From an uncultured Actinomycetes bacterium (GTDB lineage: Bacteria > Actinomycetota > Actinomycetes > Mycobacteriales > Nakamurellaceae), in the NCBI GenBank assembly GCA_937926105.1, contig CALANS010000216.1, positions 1-25,278 of the forward strand: DNA of 25,278 nucleotides, in the 5' to 3' direction. The notes under the pieces were generated by a model. It saw nothing but the letters and a program-made list of their open reading frames with translations. It was not told where the DNA came from and did no database searches. Both the position numbers and the translations under genes were made by a program. Positions within the stretch are counted from its first letter, which is position 1. Every line of letters begins with the position of its first letter. Shown here in pieces: positions 1 to 7,865 of the stretch.

Positions 1-1
1 C

Positions 2-475
2 GGCACCGTCTTCACCGTTACCGCCGTGCGCCGCGACGGATCGATCCGCGCCGAAATGGACGGCGGTCAGCCCGTCACGCTCCCCGCCGACTACGTCGCC
101 GACCACATCGAACTCGGCTACGCCGTCACCGCGCACCGCTGCCAGGGCGTCACCGCAGACACGACGCACACGATCGCAACGGTGCGAATGACACGCGAAG
201 CCTTCTACGTCGCCATGACCCGCGGCCGCCTGTCCAACCATGCATACATCGACACCGACACCTGCCACGGCGGGCTCGACAATCTCGGCTCCCAGCGCGA
301 GACCCGGCCCGCCCGAACCGTTCTCGAACAAATCCTCGCCAACCAGGGCGCCGAAGCCTCCGCCCACACGATGCAAGACCGCCTGACTGCCCGTGGGGCG
401 ACGCACCAGCGCCCCGACCGCTACAGGTCACGTGCCTCCCAACCCAGTGACCAATCCGGGATGTCCCGACGATGA
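2..475 (+). CDS. traA: TraA/MobF-type conjugative relaxase, C-terminal end (partial)
   Basis: This is the 3' end of a gene that begins before the window; the frame is open from base 2, so the GTG at 26 is not a start. The product is the helicase tail of a relaxase that nicks and unwinds DNA during conjugation. What is seen is helicase superfamily 1 motif V (GYAVTAHRCQGVTADTT) followed by motif VI (FYVAMTRGR), then a polar, low-complexity tail rich in Arg, Ser and Gln. The nicking domain and Walker motifs must lie upstream. Family knowledge: actinobacterial TraA proteins join a MobF relaxase to a RecD/UvrD-like helicase, with this motif pair close to the end. It suggests that the window belongs to, or abuts, an integrative conjugative element or integrated plasmid. 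Confidence 0.85.
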   Translation, partial: GTVFTVTAVRRDGSIRAEMDGGQPVTLPADYVADHIELGYAVTAHRCQGVTADTTHTIATVRMTREAFYVAMTRGRLSNHAYIDTDTCHGGLDNLGSQRETRPARTVLEQILANQGAEASAHTMQDRLTARGATHQRPDRYRSRASQPSDQSGMSRR

Positions 476-513
476 CACGCCCGTCCGTCGCACCGTCCGA
501 AGGAGCAAACCCC

Positions 514-651
514 ATGGCCATCGACGCCGCCACACGATCCGTTCCGGCTGACCTACGGGTCACTGGCTTGACCACAGCACGAGCACCCCATGCTCCTACT
601 CCGGCGCAGGCTGTCACCGACTTCACCTCGCGGTATCGCGGCAATTTCTGA
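514..651 (+). CDS. small hypothetical protein (45 aa)
   Basis: A 45-residue reading frame starts at an ATG 38 bases after the relaxase stop. An AAGGAG ribosome site (500-505) lies 8 bases upstream. The protein begins MAIDAATRSVPADLRV and has no motif, membrane segment or family that I recognise. The good ribosome site and tight spacing suggest the natural next gene of the relaxase operon. The small size suggests either a genuine small protein or the 5' stub of a longer gene cut off where the catabolic cargo was joined. Confidence 0.35.
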   Translation: MAIDAATRSVPADLRVTGLTTARAPHAPTPAQAVTDFTSRYRGNF

Positions 652-852
652 CGCAGGGCATGCCGCCGATCTCATATGCATCACGCCGCACCGGGATCGC
701 GGTGTTGCGAGCCGCGAACCTCGATCCCGTCTACTACCGAGCCGCTTCTGGCGCGGCGATCCATCCTCGACCGCTGGCAACCCAATTCGAAAATCACCGA
801 CACATCACTCGCAGGGGCTTGACCGAAAAGCCAGGCCTTCGGTATCTCACCT
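652..852. other. non-coding stretch, possible junction of transfer genes and catabolic cargo
   Basis: About 200 bases lie between the small ORF and the end of the acetoacetate-CoA ligase gene (transcribed towards it). Reading frames here show no recognisable protein. I see no insertion sequence ends and no convincing terminator. Confidence 0.4.
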
Positions 853-2850
853 CTACGACGCAGGGTGGCGGGCCTTGGACTGTATCGCCGACTGCGCGAG
901 GTCCACGAAGGTGTCGAACGCGTCCGGGTCGGCTAGTGCGTCACGTGAGATGACGTCGGCGACGGTTGCGCCGGTGAGGATTCGTTTGACGGGTACTTCA
1001 CATTTCTTGCCGTTCAGTGTGCGGGGAATCATCGGGACCGGTATGACTACCCCCGGTATGTGTCGTGGCGAAAGCGCTACTCGCACGGTGCTTTTCACCG
1101 AGGTGATGACGGTCCGGGCATCGGCGCCGTGGGCGAGTACCACGAACAGCACCAGGTCGCCGGGACCACGGGAAGAAGACGTGTCGACGACGAGCGAGTC
1201 GACGATCCCGTCGATGTGCTCCACCACGCGGTAGAACTCGGCGGTGCCCATGCGGATGCCGCCGCGGTTGAGGGTGGCATCCGACCTGCCCTCGATCAGG
1301 ATGGACCCGCGGTCGCTGATCCGTACCCAGTCCCCGTGCCTCCATACGCCCGGGAACTGCTCGAAATATGCGGCGCGCAAACGACTTCCGTCCTCGTCCC
1401 CCCAGAAGCGCACTGGCATGGAAGGCATCGGTTTGGTGATCACCAGCTCGCCGACCTCCCCCACCAAGGGCTTGCCGGACGGATCGAATGCCTCGACCGC
1501 CGCGCCCAGCATCCGCGTCGAGATCTCCCCGCGCCACACCGGGACAGTCGGGGCACCGCCGACAACCGCCGTGCACACATCGGTCCCTCCGGACAGGGAC
1601 ACCACCTGGACCTCGCGCCCGATGCGCTCGGCCACCCAGTCGAACCCGTCCGGGGATAGCGGCGAGCCCGTCGACCCGACGGCCCGCACACAAGAAAGGT
1701 CCACCTCTGCGGCGGGATTCAACTCGGCGGCGCGGCAGGCCTGAATGAACGCGGCCGAGACGCCGAACCATTCCACTCGGTACTTCGCCGCCATCCGCCA
1801 TAGCGACATCAGATCCGGCCTGCCGGGACTACCGTCATAAAGGACGACGGCCGCGCCGGCGAGTAGTCCCCCGACGAGGTAGTTCCACATCATCCAACCC
1901 GTGGTGGTGAACCAGAAGAATCGGCTTCCGGGACGCAAGTCCTGGTGCAGGGCCAACATCTTGAGGTGCTCCAGCACGATTCCGCCGACGGAGTGCACGA
2001 TCGCCTTGGGCAGTCCCGTGGTACCCGACGAGTACAGCACCCACAATGGATCATTGAACTCGACCGGAGTGAAGGTCGGCTCCTCCGGGATGGCGATCAA
2101 CTCGGCCCAGGTGATCGCACCCTCCGGAGCGGGGGTGCCTCGGAACGGTATATGCACGAATCCGGCCAGGTCCGGCAGCGCGGCGCGGATCTGCTCGGCG
2201 GTGCCTGTCGTGTCGAAACGCTTTCCGCCATACGTGTATCCGTCAACGGCAATCAGCACCGTCGGTTCGATCTGTTCGAACCGGTCGATCACGGAGGCCG
2301 CGCCGAAGTCTGGCGAGCAGGAGGACCACACCGCGCCGAGAGCGGCCGTTGCAAGGAACGACACGAGTGCCTCCAAGCGGTTCGGAACGAGCGCTGCCAC
2401 CCGCATCCCCGCCCCGACACCGAGCCGCGCCAGCCCGGCCTGCGCAGCCCCCACCAGGGCGCGCAGCTCCGACAGTGTCACCATGCGTTCGTGGCCGGAC
2501 TCATCGGTCTCGATGACAGCGACGTCGTCCGGCCCGCGGCCACGGTCCGGCGCAAGCGCGTGCTCCGCATAATTGAGCGTGCCCCCTGCGAACCAGCGCG
2601 CCCCCGGCATCACGGGTGTATCGATCGCGGATCCCGGGTCGCTGTGCCAGCGAAGATCGAAGTAGTCGGCGGCCGCCTGCCAGAATTGACCCGTTTCGTC
2701 AGTCGAGTATCGCCAAAGCGCGTCGTAGTCGGGAATGTCCCGGCCGGTCCGTGTCGCGATGACCTCGGCGAACTGCTTCATCAACGCCGGCCGCCGCTCG
2801 TCTTCACTCGGACGCCAGCAGATCTCCGGCACACCGCTGTCACACGCCAC
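853..2850 (-). CDS. acetoacetate-CoA ligase (acetoacetyl-CoA synthetase)
   Basis: ATP-dependent activation of acetoacetate to acetoacetyl-CoA in the cytoplasm, by an ANL-superfamily adenylating enzyme. Visible motifs are the N-terminal substrate-capping segment (FWQAAADYFDLRW, then PGARWFAGGTLNYAEH), the phosphate-binding loop LYSSGTTGLPKAIVHS, TGWMMWNYLVGGLL, and the C-terminal hinge and lid (GDWVRISDRGSILIEGRSDATLNRGGIRMGTAEFY) with a final NGKKCEVPVKRIL carrying the catalytic Lys. At about 665 residues it is full length. The frame is open to a GTG at 2871, but the GTG at 2850 sits 6-7 bases after GGGGAGG and is the better start. It is the last gene of a minus-strand set with BKACE and a hydrolase; BKACE releases acetoacetate, which this enzyme would use. 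A propionyl- or acyl-CoA synthetase is the less likely alternative. Confidence 0.9.
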   Translation of the reverse strand: MACDSGVPEICWRPSEDERRPALMKQFAEVIATRTGRDIPDYDALWRYSTDETGQFWQAAADYFDLRWHSDPGSAIDTPVMPGARWFAGGTLNYAEHALAPDRGRGPDDVAVIETDESGHERMVTLSELRALVGAAQAGLARLGVGAGMRVAALVPNRLEALVSFLATAALGAVWSSCSPDFGAASVIDRFEQIEPTVLIAVDGYTYGGKRFDTTGTAEQIRAALPDLAGFVHIPFRGTPAPEGAITWAELIAIPEEPTFTPVEFNDPLWVLYSSGTTGLPKAIVHSVGGIVLEHLKMLALHQDLRPGSRFFWFTTTGWMMWNYLVGGLLAGAAVVLYDGSPGRPDLMSLWRMAAKYRVEWFGVSAAFIQACRAAELNPAAEVDLSCVRAVGSTGSPLSPDGFDWVAERIGREVQVVSLSGGTDVCTAVVGGAPTVPVWRGEISTRMLGAAVEAFDPSGKPLVGEVGELVITKPMPSMPVRFWGDEDGSRLRAAYFEQFPGVWRHGDWVRISDRGSILIEGRSDATLNRGGIRMGTAEFYRVVEHIDGIVDSLVVDTSSSRGPGDLVLFVVLAHGADARTVITSVKSTVRVALSPRHIPGVVIPVPMIPRTLNGKKCEVPVKRILTGATVADVISRDALADPDAFDTFVDLAQSAIQSKARHPAS

Positions 2851-2951
2851 AGTCGGTCCTCCCCACAGCACCTATCCAGCCGCGGCCGCAGACGGTCACC
2901 GCAATCAACGACATGACTTGCATGCGATAACACGCAATTGGAGCGCTGCAA

Positions 2952-3902
2952 TCACGCGACAAACGCGTGCGCAAGTGCGGCGTCACGATCGGTATTGAAA
3001 CGGCGCGTGATGCGGGCGGTCGGTGCGTGCCGATCGAAGGCGTGGTGTGCCGCGCGATAAACGTGCAACTCAGTCGAAACGCCGGCTTGCATCAGTCGCT
3101 GCGCGTAACTGACATCCTCGTCGAGGAGCGGATCTAATTCGCCCACCAGCACGGTCGCGTCGGCAAGGCCGCTCAGGTCCTCCGCGCGTGCCGCGGCAGC
3201 GTATGCCGGTATCTCGTCCCCGCCGTAGGCCTCTCCGAGGTAGTTCGCCCAGCCAATTCTATTGCTTGTACAGTTCCACACGCGCTCATCCGTAATCCGT
3301 TGATTCGAGGCTGTGTCACCGCTCGCGTCGACCATTGGGTAGATCAGCAGTTGATGGCAGACCTGGTACTCATTCCGATCACGCGCCATCAGTGCCAACG
3401 CCGCCGTCACACCGCCGCCGGAGCTGTGTCCGCCGATCGCGATGCGACCCTTGTCGATGCCAAGGTCGCTGGACTGGTCGCTTGCCCAGGCCAACGCGGC
3501 ATAGGCATCGTTGAGCGCGCCGGGGAAAGGATGCTCAGGTGCACGCCGCCAATCGATCGACGCGACGGCACAGTGGTGAAGATCTACCAGCGCGCTGCAA
3601 AACTGGTCATCGAAATCCGGGGCGGTCAGCACGTAGCCACCACCTTGCGTCCAGATCAGACAGGGTATCTGCCCCGACGCGTCGCGGGGACGGAAGAGCC
3701 GAACAATGACACTCGGCTCACCGTCAAGCCCGGGAACTTTGTAATCTTCGCTGACAACAGACTCCCGCGTCGACGCTGTATTGGTCTGGGCATAGATGCT
3801 GCGCAGAGTGTCGCGTGCTGCCCCGATATCTCGGAGGTCCAAGACCGGCAAACTTGTCACGATGGATCGTAATTCTGGATCCAGCTGGGGAATGATATCC
3901 AT
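2952..3902 (-). CDS. alpha/beta hydrolase, HSL (hormone-sensitive lipase) type, with QGGG oxyanion motif
   Basis: A 316-residue serine hydrolase likely to act on an ester or lactone in the cytoplasm. The catalytic triad is visible: Ser160 in GGHSSGGG, Asp257 in GELDPLLDE and His287 in AAHHAFD. The oxyanion-hole motif that is normally HGGG reads QGGG here (Gln86). The start at 3902 is set by GAGGAG about 5 bases upstream (GAGGAGCGTT then ATG); the frame extends 29 codons further but without family resemblance. The gene begins 43 bases after the BKACE stop and lies 101 bases before the acetoacetate-CoA ligase, all on the same strand. The exact substrate cannot be read from the sequence; a role in opening or de-esterifying a pathway intermediate is inference. 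Confidence 0.85.
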   Translation of the reverse strand: MDIIPQLDPELRSIVTSLPVLDLRDIGAARDTLRSIYAQTNTASTRESVVSEDYKVPGLDGEPSVIVRLFRPRDASGQIPCLIWTQGGGYVLTAPDFDDQFCSALVDLHHCAVASIDWRRAPEHPFPGALNDAYAALAWASDQSSDLGIDKGRIAIGGHSSGGGVTAALALMARDRNEYQVCHQLLIYPMVDASGDTASNQRITDERVWNCTSNRIGWANYLGEAYGGDEIPAYAAAARAEDLSGLADATVLVGELDPLLDEDVSYAQRLMQAGVSTELHVYRAAHHAFDRHAPTARITRRFNTDRDAALAHAFVA

Positions 3903-3945
3903 AACGCTCCTCAATTCAGTACCGTGTAACCGGCCTAAAAGCGCG

Positions 3946-4878
3946 TCAGATGTCGATCTTGTCGGCTCCCTTGAGGTGGAGCAATACACGCGCTTCCGCA
4001 GGAGTAGCTGGTCTCCGGTCGAAATAATCCGCCATGGCCGCTGCCTTCGTCACTAACTCGGCGTTCGAGAACGCCTCCTTGTCCTTCCGAACACGCAGAT
4101 TGTCTTCCAGGCCGACACGAATATTGCCGCCGAGGGCGAGAGCCATTGCCGCGACGCCAAACTCACCACGATAGCCAACGCCTGCTGCCGACCAGCTAAA
4201 ATCGATATCTCGCAGGGTCCTCTCGGATGTGCGAAGCATATGAATGAGCTGATCCGGTTCGGCCTGGTTGCCCCCGAGGACACCAAGGACGAACTGAAGG
4301 TTGAATGGCGGCACGATGGCGCCTTCGTCAATCAACCGTCGAATATTGAAAATCTGCCCCACGTCATAGATTTCAATCTCGGGAATAGTACCATTCCTTT
4401 TCATCAGTTCCGCCAGATACGTGATATCTGAGAAGGTATTCTTGAAGATATAGTCCTTGGTACCCTCGAGATACTCGCGCTCCCACTCTTCAAACGGAAG
4501 ATCGCGAGCAGCAACTGGATAGATGCCGAAATTCATGCTTCCGGCATTGAGGGTCGCCATCTCGGGAGAGAATTGGAGCACGGATCCCCGTTCCGCAACC
4601 GTCATACCTCGCCCGCCCCCGGTCGTCGGCTGTAAAACCGCGTCCGTCTCGGCAGACAAGGCAATGAACACCTTGTGGAACAACTCCTGGTCCGCGACCG
4701 GCCGTCCGGTCGCCTCGTCGCGGACGTGCACATGGAGGACCGAAGCGCCTGCAGCCACTGCTTCCACGCCCTGGCGCACGATGTCACTTACGGTGAGTGG
4801 TATGGCCTTGCTCTGCGTGGGCACCGTCATACCTCCGGTGAGCGCGCAAGTGATGACAACCGGGTCGCTGGTCTTCAT
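3946..4878 (-). CDS. beta-keto acid cleavage enzyme (BKACE, formerly DUF849)
   Basis: A 310-residue TIM-barrel metalloenzyme. The family catalyses beta-keto acid + acetyl-CoA giving acetoacetate + a shortened acyl-CoA (first shown for Kce in lysine fermentation). Seen here: the N-terminal ITCALTGG strand, the metal-binding VLHVHVRDEATGRP segment with two His, QPTTGGGRGMT, LNAGSMNFG, and the C-terminal VRVGLEDN loop typical of the family. The ATG at 4878 follows a GGGGAAGGA ribosome site; an upstream Met in the same frame is less likely. It is first in a minus-strand set whose last gene is acetoacetate-CoA ligase, which fits the acetoacetate product exactly, and it faces an aminotransferase that could make its beta-keto acid substrate. 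The side-chain specificity of this member is unknown. Confidence 0.93.
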   Translation of the reverse strand: MKTSDPVVITCALTGGMTVPTQSKAIPLTVSDIVRQGVEAVAAGASVLHVHVRDEATGRPVADQELFHKVFIALSAETDAVLQPTTGGGRGMTVAERGSVLQFSPEMATLNAGSMNFGIYPVAARDLPFEEWEREYLEGTKDYIFKNTFSDITYLAELMKRNGTIPEIEIYDVGQIFNIRRLIDEGAIVPPFNLQFVLGVLGGNQAEPDQLIHMLRTSERTLRDIDFSWSAAGVGYRGEFGVAAMALALGGNIRVGLEDNLRVRKDKEAFSNAELVTKAAAMADYFDRRPATPAEARVLLHLKGADKIDI

Positions 4879-4979
4879 GAAAATCCTTCCCCCACGTGGC
4901 GCAACGCAACCCAACGTCTCGGTACGCGGATGGTGTGAGATGTGAGGCGCTTCGCGTTGTTTGGGCCTTCAGATCGTCT

Positions 4980-5007
4980 ATGGCAACGCTTCCGGTAACG
5001 TTATAGG
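4980..5007 (+). promoter_or_regulatory. promoter with LacI-type operator in the spacer, aminotransferase operon
   Basis: A -35-like ATGGCA (4980-4985) and a -10-like TATAGG (5002-5007) are separated by 16 bases. The spacer is filled by an imperfect 18-bp palindrome, AACGCTTCCGGTAACGTT (4985-5002; 7 of 9 base pairs symmetric, centre CCGG). A nearly identical module occurs in the same relative direction before the ABC transporter operon (18559-18586): 15 of 18 operator bases match, and the GGC before and AT after it match too. The form, a central CpG palindrome across the promoter, is typical of LacI-family operators. The regulator encoded at 7866 in this same operon is the natural candidate (inference). 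The site lies in the divergent region and may also control the BKACE set. Confidence 0.75.
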
Positions 5008-5081
5008 CTGCGATGAGTTGGTGTCAAGCGGTGCTGCAACCGCAGCGGCACTGCGATACTGGGCGACGACGAGGGAGTGTC

Positions 5082-6323
5082 ATGGACGTTGACTACGCAG
5101 ATAGGACCCGAAACTCGCGGGCGATCTACGAGAGACTGCTGCGGGTATTTCCCAACGGCGAGACGCGGGCGGTCGCCTGGTTCGCGCCGTACCCCGTTGT
5201 TATCGACAGGGGCAAGGCAGCGCATGTCTGGGATATCGATGGCAACGAGTACATCGACCTGCTGAACAACTACACCGCCCTGGTTCACGGGCACGCCAAC
5301 CCGTACATCACACAGGCACTAACTGATGCGGCCTGGACTGGAACAGTCCACCCGGCACCGCACCGTAGTCAGCTCGCTCTCGCCGAGCACATCGCGAACC
5401 GATACCCTGGCGTCGAGCAGGTTCGTTTCACCAATTCCGGTAGCGAGGCGGCGATACTCGCCGCCCGCCTCGCGTTCCGTGCGACCGGGCGCTCGAAATT
5501 GGTTCTCATTGACGGTGGTTACCACGGCACAGGTTATCTGTTCGCTGACCCGAACCCGCACGTGATGCGCGTCCCGTACAATGATATCGAGGCGATGCGT
5601 GAGGCTATCGATGACACGACTGCGGCCGTGTTCATTGAACCATTCCTCGGAAGTGCGGGCGTGATCCCCGCATCAGAAACCTATTTAAAGCAGGTCGCAG
5701 GCGCTGCCCGACGGGCTGGCGCTCTGTTCGTGCTGGACGAGATCCAGGCCTTACGTTGGGCATTCCACGGCGCGAACGACCTGCTTGGGCTAGACGCCGA
5801 TCTCGTACTGATGGGCAAGATCATCGGGGGAGGCCTTCCGGTCGGAGCAGTGGGCGGGCGCGCCAGCATTCTGCACTGCATATCGGCAGAAACGGGTCCG
5901 TCTCTCAAGCATTCGGGAACCTTCAACGGCAACGTCGCTACGATGGCGGCAGGCTTCGCAAGCATGCAATTGCTCACGAATGACGCCATCGCACAGCTAA
6001 ATAACAGGGCATCCAGGCTGATCGACTCCGTCCACAGTGCCGCACGTGCCAGCGGACTGACGGTGAGTCTCACATCCGCGGGATCAATTTTTCACGTTCA
6101 TTTCCTCGCTGACGCCCCTCGGGATGCCGCGCAGGCACGCGAAGGTCGGCACGAACTCAATGAACGATTGCACCGTCGCCTGCTGGTCCACGGTGTCTAT
6201 ACTGCCCCGCGCGGCATGGCGAATCTCTCGACCGCCCTGACCGACGCCGACCTGGCAAAAATCGCATCGGCCTATGAAGAAGCGTTCGCCGACGTTGCCG
6301 ACTATTCGAACGGGGCCGGCTAA
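5082..6323 (+). CDS. class III aminotransferase, beta-amino acid aminotransferase-like
   Basis: A PLP-dependent aminotransferase of 413 residues, related to glutamate-1-semialdehyde aminomutase. Seen: phosphate-binding FTNSGSEA (117-124), GGYHGTG (145-151), the cofactor Asp219 in VLDEIQALRWAFHG and the Schiff-base Lys246 in LMGKIIGGGLPVGAVGG. The N-terminal FPNGETRAVAWFAPYPVVIDRG, with Arg29, resembles the beta-phenylalanine aminotransferase subgroup, where an Arg in that segment binds the beta-carboxylate (from memory of the family). This makes formation of a beta-keto acid plausible and so a link to BKACE, but that is inference. The ATG at 5082 follows GAGGGAG; the frame extends upstream to 5013 without resemblance. 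The stop overlaps the next start (TAATG), so translation is probably coupled to the SDR. The shared operator promoter lies about 75 bases upstream. Confidence 0.9.
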   Translation: MDVDYADRTRNSRAIYERLLRVFPNGETRAVAWFAPYPVVIDRGKAAHVWDIDGNEYIDLLNNYTALVHGHANPYITQALTDAAWTGTVHPAPHRSQLALAEHIANRYPGVEQVRFTNSGSEAAILAARLAFRATGRSKLVLIDGGYHGTGYLFADPNPHVMRVPYNDIEAMREAIDDTTAAVFIEPFLGSAGVIPASETYLKQVAGAARRAGALFVLDEIQALRWAFHGANDLLGLDADLVLMGKIIGGGLPVGAVGGRASILHCISAETGPSLKHSGTFNGNVATMAAGFASMQLLTNDAIAQLNNRASRLIDSVHSAARASGLTVSLTSAGSIFHVHFLADAPRDAAQAREGRHELNERLHRRLLVHGVYTAPRGMANLSTALTDADLAKIASAYEEAFADVADYSNGAG

Positions 6324-7075
6324 TGGACGATATCGTATTCGTCACGGGCGCGGCCTCGGGTATCGGTAAGGCGATCTCGTATCGTTTCGCCCGGGATGGG
6401 GCCTCGCTGGCGATGACGGACATAGACTCGGCGGGTCTCGAAAACGCCGCCGCATCAATCCGCGCTCAGACCGGCGCCGCGATCTACGCCGCATGCTGCG
6501 ATGTCAGCGACGCCGAGCAGGTGACGACATTCGTCTCCGCCGCTCATGACATCCTGGGTGCACCCACAACACTTGTCAACAGCGCCGGCATCGCACGAAT
6601 GGGCACGGTGTTGGATACCACTCCGGAGGAGTGGGATCTGGTCTTCGCGACCAATGTGCGCTCCGTTTTTCTCTTGTGTCGCACCGTCATTCCCCTGATG
6701 AGGAAGGTCGAGAACAGTTCGATAGTCAATGTGGCGAGCGAGGCAGGGCTAGTGGGGTTCCGCGAGTACGCCGCCTACGCCGCTTCCAAAGCCGCCATTA
6801 TCAATCTCACGCGATGTCTGGCCCTGGACCATGCGTCGGCCGGGATTCGAGTGAATGCGGTGTGCCCAGGATCAATCGACACGCCGCTCTTGCAACAGTT
6901 CTTCGACGCTGCGCCAGACCCGGAAGCGGCTCGCGCTCAGGACGCAGCCAACCATCCGATGGGAATCGGCACCGCGGACGATATCGCGGCGGCTGTCAGG
7001 TATCTTGCATCAGCATCAGCACGGTACGTGACCGGTACGGCACTCGTCGTCGACGGCGGGTACACAGCAGCGTGA
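6323..7075 (+). CDS. SDR-family NAD(P)-dependent oxidoreductase
   Basis: A classical short-chain dehydrogenase of 250 residues that oxidises or reduces an alcohol/carbonyl pair. Seen: cofactor motif TGAASGIG (8-15), NSAG at 86-89 in place of the common NNAG, catalytic Ser139 (NVASE), the YAASK pair Tyr152/Lys156, and the C-terminal YVTGTALVVDGGY. An acidic residue after the second strand (MTDID) favours NAD over NADP. The start overlaps the aminotransferase stop by one base; the lactonase-like gene follows 13 bases downstream. In this operon it probably oxidises a hydroxy intermediate, perhaps to the keto acid used by a neighbour; the substrate is unknown. Confidence 0.92.
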   Translation: MDDIVFVTGAASGIGKAISYRFARDGASLAMTDIDSAGLENAAASIRAQTGAAIYAACCDVSDAEQVTTFVSAAHDILGAPTTLVNSAGIARMGTVLDTTPEEWDLVFATNVRSVFLLCRTVIPLMRKVENSSIVNVASEAGLVGFREYAAYAASKAAIINLTRCLALDHASAGIRVNAVCPGSIDTPLLQQFFDAAPDPEAARAQDAANHPMGIGTADDIAAAVRYLASASARYVTGTALVVDGGYTAA

Positions 7076-7088
7076 TTGGGGGTGCCTC

Positions 7089-7832
7089 ATGAGCACATGG
7101 GAAGTATGGGCGCTGCGAACCGGCTGCAGCGCGGTTGACCAATCGATGCTGACTTATCTGAACGGCATGGGTCACGAGGTCACCATCCCGCATACAGCGC
7201 TACTGCTACGGGGCGACGCTACCGTACTGATTGATACCGGGTTTGCCGATCCTGACGTCATCAATTCCGCCTATCCGCAACGCATATGGCGCACACCCGA
7301 GCAACACCTGCAATCGCTGCTGGGCTCGATAGGGAGCAGTCCCAGTGACGTCGACATCATCCTGCACACTCACCTGCACTACGATCACGTCGGAAATGAC
7401 AGGTTATTCTCAAATGCTACGATCTACGCCCACCAGCAAGAGTTGTCTTACTACCGCGATCCGACGGCTCCGTTGATGCGACAGGAATACTTCGCGCCAA
7501 AGTACCACTATCCGCCGCAGTTCGATGCTGAGCGAATCGAATCCATATCAGCAGACACGACCATTGCACCTGGGCTAGACTTCATTCACCTTCCGGGACA
7601 CACGCCGGGTTCCTCCGGAGTCCTCATCGAAACCGCCGATGGACTGACATGTTTCGCCGGGGATCTCGTAATGGTCCGCGAGAACTTGGATCCAAAGCAA
7701 CCTGTCGGTCTCCATGTCGACGTAGACATGTGCGAACGATCGAGGCGAAAGTTGAACTCCTACGGCGCGCAGATAATCCCCAGTCACGATATGCGAATCT
7801 TTGACGTAGCAGACGTTCGAAAGCTCGCATGA
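7089..7832 (+). CDS. metallo-beta-lactamase-fold hydrolase, AHL-lactonase-like
   Basis: A 247-residue metal-dependent hydrolase. The di-metal site is complete: HTHLHYDH (His95, His97, Asp99, His100), His171 in LPGHTPGSSG, Asp192 in CFAGDLV and His233 in PSHDM. The overall pattern, including the early LLLRGDATVLIDTGF strand, is that of the N-acyl homoserine lactonase group, so lactone opening is the likely chemistry. It is embedded in a catabolic operon between an SDR and a regulator, which argues for a sugar- or hydroxy-acid lactone rather than a quorum signal (inference). The ATG at 7089 follows a G-rich stretch, TTGGGGGTG. The regulator starts 33 bases after its stop. Confidence 0.88.
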   Translation: MSTWEVWALRTGCSAVDQSMLTYLNGMGHEVTIPHTALLLRGDATVLIDTGFADPDVINSAYPQRIWRTPEQHLQSLLGSIGSSPSDVDIILHTHLHYDHVGNDRLFSNATIYAHQQELSYYRDPTAPLMRQEYFAPKYHYPPQFDAERIESISADTTIAPGLDFIHLPGHTPGSSGVLIETADGLTCFAGDLVMVRENLDPKQPVGLHVDVDMCERSRRKLNSYGAQIIPSHDMRIFDVADVRKLA

Positions 7833-7865
7833 TTGAGCCACTTAACCACGACGGAGGACAATAGC

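Noticed and set aside
998..1801. 267-codon minus-strand frame and several plus-strand frames over the ligase gene
   Set aside because: Shadow frames of the acetoacetate-CoA ligase, rich in Arg and Gly, without domains or ribosome sites.
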